Under the pieces are notes generated by a model that did not search any database, was not told the DNA's origin, and saw nothing but the letters and a program-made list of their open reading frames with translations. A DNA stretch of 27,028 nucleotides from contig CAZVWJ010000035.1 in NCBI GenBank assembly GCA_964631325.1, positions 1 to 27,028 of the forward strand. Direction: 5' to 3'. Positions 23,677 to 27,028 of this stretch are shown in pieces (the stretch's first letter is position 1; each line of letters opens with the position of its first letter). Origin of the DNA: CAZVWJ01 sp964631325. Its GTDB lineage: Bacteria > T1Sed10-126. Both the position numbers and the translations under genes were made by a program.

Positions 23677-25940
23677 TGAGTCCAGTCGCAGAGAATGTAG
23701 AAAGTTCCGTAGGGGGTTCCGCCCCGCAAAAAACTGAAGTCTTAAATGGAAACCACGCCGTAGCCCGTGCTATTGTTCACGCGGACTACGACGGCGAAGG
23801 CTACTATCCGATTACCCCTTCCAGCAACGTCGGAGAAGAAGTTGACCGTATGTATGCCGAAGGTGAAGCAGATGTTGATCTTATTCGTGGCACCAGTGAG
23901 CTGGCCGCTATCAGTATTACCGCCGGAATGTCCATCGCAGGCGGTCGGGCCGTGGACGTCACCTCGGCCAACGGTGTCCTGCTCAAGGCAGAAGAAATGC
24001 CAGCAATCAGTGGGCTTGGCCTGCCCGTGGTGCTGAACATTTCAACCCGGGACGTTTCCGCACCACTGAATATCAAGAACGGCCACTCGGATCTCGCGGC
24101 TGCACTTGGCTGGGGCTGGATGATTCTGCTGGCCCCCTCGGTGCAGGCGGCCTACGATATGAACATTATCGCACCGAAGCTGGCCGAAGCCGTTAACCTG
24201 CCGTGCATTGTTGTTTACGACGGTTTTCACACCTCCCACGGAATTCGTAAACTGGAAGTTTTTGAAGACCGAGAGGATGCTCGGGAGTTTATTGGTGAAC
24301 CACCCGAAAGACCAACTTTCATTGACATGGACGACCCGCGAACTTTCGGCCCTTACATGAACGACGATTTAATTAATACAAAAGTAGTAATTGAAGAAAA
24401 GATGAAAAAAGCGGCCGAACTACTACCGCAATTTTTCGACGAGTTTGCCAAACTGACCGGCCGCCAGTACAACCAGGTAAATACCTACGGCTCGGACGCC
24501 TCGGGAATTGGCGGAATAACCGCCCTCAACACCGCCTCCGAAACTGCCAAGGTGGCCGTTGATAATCTGGCCGATGAAGGGCGGGACAGCCGGATCATCC
24601 AACCGCTTTCCCTGCGCCCCTTTCCCGGCGACCAATTCCTCGACGCAATGGAGGGCCTGGACACGCTGGTCTGCGCCGAGCGTGTCTCCCAGTACGGAGC
24701 CGGAAATTACCTGGCCAACGAGCTGGGCGCACTGCTTCAGGATAACAACAATTGCCAGACAAAAATCCTGGAACGGACTTACGGTATCGGTGGCCTCCGT
24801 TTCGATGCGGACGACGCCCAGAACCTGCTCGAACTGGCCCTCGACTACCCGGACGTCCCCGAGGAACAAAAAGAACGCAAAGCCTACTACGGGGCCTGGC
24901 CGGGCGAGGAAGACGCCGAATTTGAAGAGCAAACGGAGCCGATGGAAGCCGAGGACACAATTTTTACCCTCGACACCGACGACGAAGATCGTAGTCGCGT
25001 AAACACCCGGGACCTGGCCAATATGCCCGCACGGATCGGCCCGCACTCGGGTTGTCCGGGCTGTGGCATTTTTGCCAACCTGGACCTGTTTCTGCGCGGA
25101 ATCGAAGGCCACGTGGCCATGATTTTTAACACCGGCTGTGGAATGGTTGTGACTACCGGCTTTCCAAATACTTCCTTTAAAGTCCCTTACTTCCACAACC
25201 TTTTCCACAACGGCTCAAGCAGTGCTACGGGAATCACCGAGATCTACGAGCGTTTCAAAGAGGAAAACAAAATTGACGAGGAAATCACGTTTATCGTTGT
25301 CTCCGGAGACGGTGGCGATGACATCGGCATGGACCAGGTCATTGGCTGTGCTCTCCGTGACGACCCGTTCATTATGCTCGAATATGACAACAAGGGCTAC
25401 ATGAACACCGGCGGCCAGGTCTGCTACACCGGCTTCGAGGGCCAAATTAACTCCAACGCCAACGTTGGACCCAAACAGGTCGGTAAGCCGCACGCACACA
25501 AAGACATTATTGAGATTCTCCGGGGCACCCACGCACCGTATCTCTTCCAGGCCGCGGAAACGGAAGAACGGGACATGATTTCCAAGGCCCGCCGGGCCCA
25601 GGACATAGTTCGGGACGGCGGCTTTGCCTTCGGGAAACTGTTCTCGGTCTGTCCGCTGAACTGGGGCCTCGATCCGAACAAAGGGCCACAGGCGGTTGAA
25701 AAAGCTATCCAAAGCTGTGTCTTCCCGCTCTACGAAATTGACCACGGGAAAACCAAGCTAAACAAAAATCCGGAAGAGAAAGGCAACAAAATTCCGGTTG
25801 AAGAATTCCTGCAATCATTGGGCAAAGCCTTCGGCCACCTGAACTCCGAGGATAACCCGGAACTGGTCGAGAAACTCCAGAAAGAATCAGATCGTCGCTG
25901 GGAGCGAATCAAGGCTATGGCTGAAAATGAGACCCTCTGA
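23676..25940 (+). CDS. porAB: 2-oxoacid (pyruvate-type):ferredoxin oxidoreductase, fused alpha-beta subunit
   Basis: A 754-residue fusion of the alpha subunit (about 22-395; YYPITPSSNVGEE near 43 and the RGTSELAAIS segment) and the beta subunit (from about 450), joined by an acidic linker (about 397-440). The beta half carries C460/C463 (SGCPGCG), C488 (25 residues after C463) and C659 (SVCPLNWG), the pattern of the proximal 4Fe-4S cluster in PFOR. The thiamine diphosphate motif is GDGG at 544-547 with N572. With porCD it decarboxylates a 2-oxoacid to acyl-CoA and reduces ferredoxin. The ATG at 23676 has GAGGAGG about 8 bases upstream and is coupled to porCD. C-ending codons dominate, suggesting high expression. 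An upstream TTG- or GTG-type start is not needed. Confidence 0.92.
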   Translation: MSPVAENVESSVGGSAPQKTEVLNGNHAVARAIVHADYDGEGYYPITPSSNVGEEVDRMYAEGEADVDLIRGTSELAAISITAGMSIAGGRAVDVTSANGVLLKAEEMPAISGLGLPVVLNISTRDVSAPLNIKNGHSDLAAALGWGWMILLAPSVQAAYDMNIIAPKLAEAVNLPCIVVYDGFHTSHGIRKLEVFEDREDAREFIGEPPERPTFIDMDDPRTFGPYMNDDLINTKVVIEEKMKKAAELLPQFFDEFAKLTGRQYNQVNTYGSDASGIGGITALNTASETAKVAVDNLADEGRDSRIIQPLSLRPFPGDQFLDAMEGLDTLVCAERVSQYGAGNYLANELGALLQDNNNCQTKILERTYGIGGLRFDADDAQNLLELALDYPDVPEEQKERKAYYGAWPGEEDAEFEEQTEPMEAEDTIFTLDTDDEDRSRVNTRDLANMPARIGPHSGCPGCGIFANLDLFLRGIEGHVAMIFNTGCGMVVTTGFPNTSFKVPYFHNLFHNGSSSATGITEIYERFKEENKIDEEITFIVVSGDGGDDIGMDQVIGCALRDDPFIMLEYDNKGYMNTGGQVCYTGFEGQINSNANVGPKQVGKPHAHKDIIEILRGTHAPYLFQAAETEERDMISKARRAQDIVRDGGFAFGKLFSVCPLNWGLDPNKGPQAVEKAIQSCVFPLYEIDHGKTKLNKNPEEKGNKIPVEEFLQSLGKAFGHLNSEDNPELVEKLQKESDRRWERIKAMAENETL

Positions 25941-25982
25941 TAGCTGAGCCGGAGGCGGTCCAGGAGCTGTATTTACTGTCAG

Positions 25983-26020
25983 GCCTGCCCTGCATGCTTG
26001 ACAGCGTATGCAGGACAGGC
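25983..26020. terminator. Strong stem-loop after porAB
   Basis: A 13-bp stem with one mismatch (GCCTGCCCTGCAT at 25983-25995 against ATGCAGGACAGGC at 26008-26020), extendable by two pairs, with a loop of about 8. It begins 43 bases after the porAB stop. A T-run does not follow, so it may be a processing or stability hairpin or a copy of a dispersed palindromic repeat rather than a classic terminator. Confidence 0.45.
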
Positions 26021-26029
26021 TTCTTCGAG

Positions 26030-26091
26030 AATAAAAAGTAGTGACGAGTTAGTAGCATCACCTCATAACGGAGTCACGCAATCACAATCCC
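26030..26091. repeat. Degenerate intergenic word repeat
   Basis: The stretch around 26057-26085 (catcacctcataacggagtc, then acgcaatcac) resembles the reverse complement of about 4895-4930 (TTACCTCATCACGGAATTACG) with few differences. It ends where the MNT remnant begins. Confidence 0.4.
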
Positions 26092-26259
26092 AGCGTTGCC
26101 GGGGAGGTTTATGTTAATCTGCATGGGCTGGAACGTCCCCCCGTAGATGTAATAGTGGTACGACCGGAAGAATATGAGAAGAACAAGGATGTTTTTGGTA
26201 GTGTAATTTATCGTGCTCACCGTGAAGGCATAGTAATTTATCCGGAAAATAATGAATAA
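26092..26259 (+). pseudogene. 3' remnant of an MNT-type nucleotidyltransferase gene
   Basis: The frame 26092-26259 reads VDVIVVRPEEYEKNKDVFGS and then VIYRAHREGIVIYPENNE before TAA. This is the usual C-terminal end of minimal nucleotidyltransferases (VDVIVV-pe-, G-V-, REG-vlY) that pair with HEPN proteins. The catalytic N-terminal part with GSxxxG and the Asp residues is missing; the frame closes at TAG 26053-26055, inside a repeat-like stretch. The stop overlaps the HEPN ATG by 8 bases (ATGAATAA), the normal arrangement for the pair. The promoter and ribosome site of the pair were therefore probably lost too. Identification is by pattern recognition of the family end only. Confidence 0.65.
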
Positions 26260-26641
26260 TTCTGAGAAATGGCTGGAAAAGGATCAGCAGGATTTCAATG
26301 ATGCCACTCTTGCAGAAATGTCACTGGGGAATCGTCTATATCATTGTCAGCAAGCGGCAGAGAAAACTATAAAAACAGTCCTCGTTTCGTATGAAAAGGA
26401 TTATCCATTCACACATGATGTGGGGGAATTACTGACGGTAGTGGAAAAATACGGGATTGAGTTACCCGCGGAGTTAAAAAAAGCCGGCAGTTTAACTAAA
26501 TACGCTGTTCAAACGAAATATCCGCCACGTGATGATGAAAAGTGGGACGAGAAAGAGTATATTAACGCAAAACGCCAGGCTCGTCGGACTGTAAAGTGGG
26601 CTGAAGATTTTATAGTGGAGGGTAATTTCACACTGGATTGA
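26252..26641 (+). CDS. HEPN domain protein (COG2250-like), partner of an MNT nucleotidyltransferase
   Basis: A 129-residue HEPN protein. Typical features are the early YHCQQAAEKTIKTVLV helix, FTHDVGELL near 50, and YAVQTKYPPRDD near 85 followed by an A-rich last helix. The RNase motif Rx4-6H of toxic HEPN families is not apparent, so this branch may be non-catalytic, unlike HepT. The start ATG overlaps the stop of the truncated MNT frame by 8 bases, and no good ribosome site is visible, so translation may be weak. HEPN/MNT pairs act as toxin-antitoxin or nucleotidyl-transfer modules; here only the HEPN half is intact. Confidence 0.8.
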   Translation: MNNSEKWLEKDQQDFNDATLAEMSLGNRLYHCQQAAEKTIKTVLVSYEKDYPFTHDVGELLTVVEKYGIELPAELKKAGSLTKYAVQTKYPPRDDEKWDEKEYINAKRQARRTVKWAEDFIVEGNFTLD

Positions 26642-27028
26642 ATTATTTGACTGGCTGAATCTTTACTCCCTATCCCTCTATCTCTTTTCTCTCCTTGCTC
26701 TTCTCCGCACCTTTGCACCTTTGCGTTAACTATGGGGTTTACGCTGTTGCGCCTCCACGCCTCTCCGCCCCTTCGCCTCCACGCCTCTCCACATCTTCGC
26801 CTCTTCGATTTTTACGCTGTTGCGCCTCCACGCATGCTCGCCTCTTCGAGTCTTCCCTCGCCTCATCCCCTCATCACTTAATTACTTCATCACCTGACTT
26901 CTTTACTCTTTCCCACTTATTCGGCGCTCCTGTTCCGGCAATTATGAACAAGATAATACGAAAGATCGTTTGGCAGGTTCGAAAAATGTTTAATCTTATA
27001 GTATACTAATTTCAAGATGATTAAAAAT
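26642..27028. repeat. Gene-poor tract with C/T-rich word repeats
   Basis: No supported gene. A 23-base unit occurs twice with no mismatch, at 26738-26760 and 26811-26833 (both begin tttacgctgttgcgcctcc). The 17-base unit cgcctccacgcctctcc occurs at 26750-26766 and 26774-26790. Near 26866-26905, words such as cctcatcccctcatcactta and attacttcatcacctga mirror the gene-free tract at about 4760-4790 on the other strand. A 21-codon reading at 26944-27009 has no ribosome site. Confidence 0.6.

Noticed and set aside
24423..25208. 261-codon minus-strand frame inside porAB
   Set aside because: Antisense shadow of the alpha-beta coding sequence; no start region or domain, and the plus frame carries intact cluster and thiamine motifs.
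26944..27009. 21-codon cationic peptide frame starting MNKIIRKIV near the window end
   Set aside because: No ribosome site or promoter is visible, and such short basic frames arise by chance; the window ends before context can help.

Overview
The window looks like the chromosome of a strictly anaerobic bacterium with two membranes. Anaerobiosis is suggested by a class I hybrid cluster protein, a pyruvate-type 2-oxoacid:ferredoxin oxidoreductase and an FMN/Fe-S glutamate-synthase-like protein. An outer membrane is suggested by an RND efflux pump with its adaptor, a GH103 lytic transglycosylase, a large lipoprotein and two predicted outer-membrane barrels. Strong GGAGG ribosome sites and several TTG/GTG starts are also seen. 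Acid-rich proteins in the porAB and hcp genes would fit a salt-adapted diderm Firmicute such as the Halanaerobiales, but that is inference; no marker gene here fixes the taxon.

Layout. 1-4.4 kb (minus): an RND pump and its adaptor overlap by 14 bases, behind a small cupin gene. 5.1-6.8 kb (minus): hybrid cluster protein, ending in strong hairpins. 7.2-8.8 kb (minus): stand-alone glutamate synthase FMN domain with an N-terminal cysteine cluster. 9.3-10.2 kb (plus): MltB-type transglycosylase, preceded by a divergent intergenic region that holds a candidate structured RNA. 10.3-16.8 kb (minus): an apparent four-gene operon of a small unknown protein, a giant LPP20/beta-propeller/beta-helix lipoprotein, an M48 peptidase with two zinc ribbons, and LemA. 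17.0-20.3 kb (minus): tRNA-Ile2/Met(CAT), a barrel-TPR protein, tRNA-Ala(GGC) with a consensus promoter, and a second barrel-TPR paralogue. 20.4-22.4 kb (minus): a MocA-like nucleotidyltransferase coupled to an exported HExxH protein, probably in one operon with the second barrel-TPR gene. 22.7-25.9 kb (plus): a two-gene oxidoreductase made of a gamma-delta fusion and an alpha-beta fusion. 26.0-26.6 kb (plus): the 3' end of a broken MNT nucleotidyltransferase gene overlapping an intact HEPN gene.

Functional threads. The central metabolic genes (porCD-porAB, hcp, glutamate-synthase-like) handle low-potential electrons and nitrogen. The middle 13 kb is mostly envelope biology: peptidoglycan cleavage, membrane proteolysis, a surface or periplasmic propeller lipoprotein, and paired barrel-TPR proteins. 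Base composition is uneven: the pump, adaptor, cupin and hcp genes and most of porAB are GC-rich with C/G-ending codons, while 7-22.7 kb is AT-richer. Several intergenic regions carry degenerate word-like repeats of one family (about 4.76-4.98, 26.03-26.09 and 26.69-26.90 kb).

The best candidates for something not well described are the barrel-TPR paralogue pair with its coupled HExxH/MocA genes, the chimeric lipoprotein in the M48-LemA operon, the structured RNA candidate near 9.03-9.11 kb, and the decayed MNT-HEPN module embedded in repeats.
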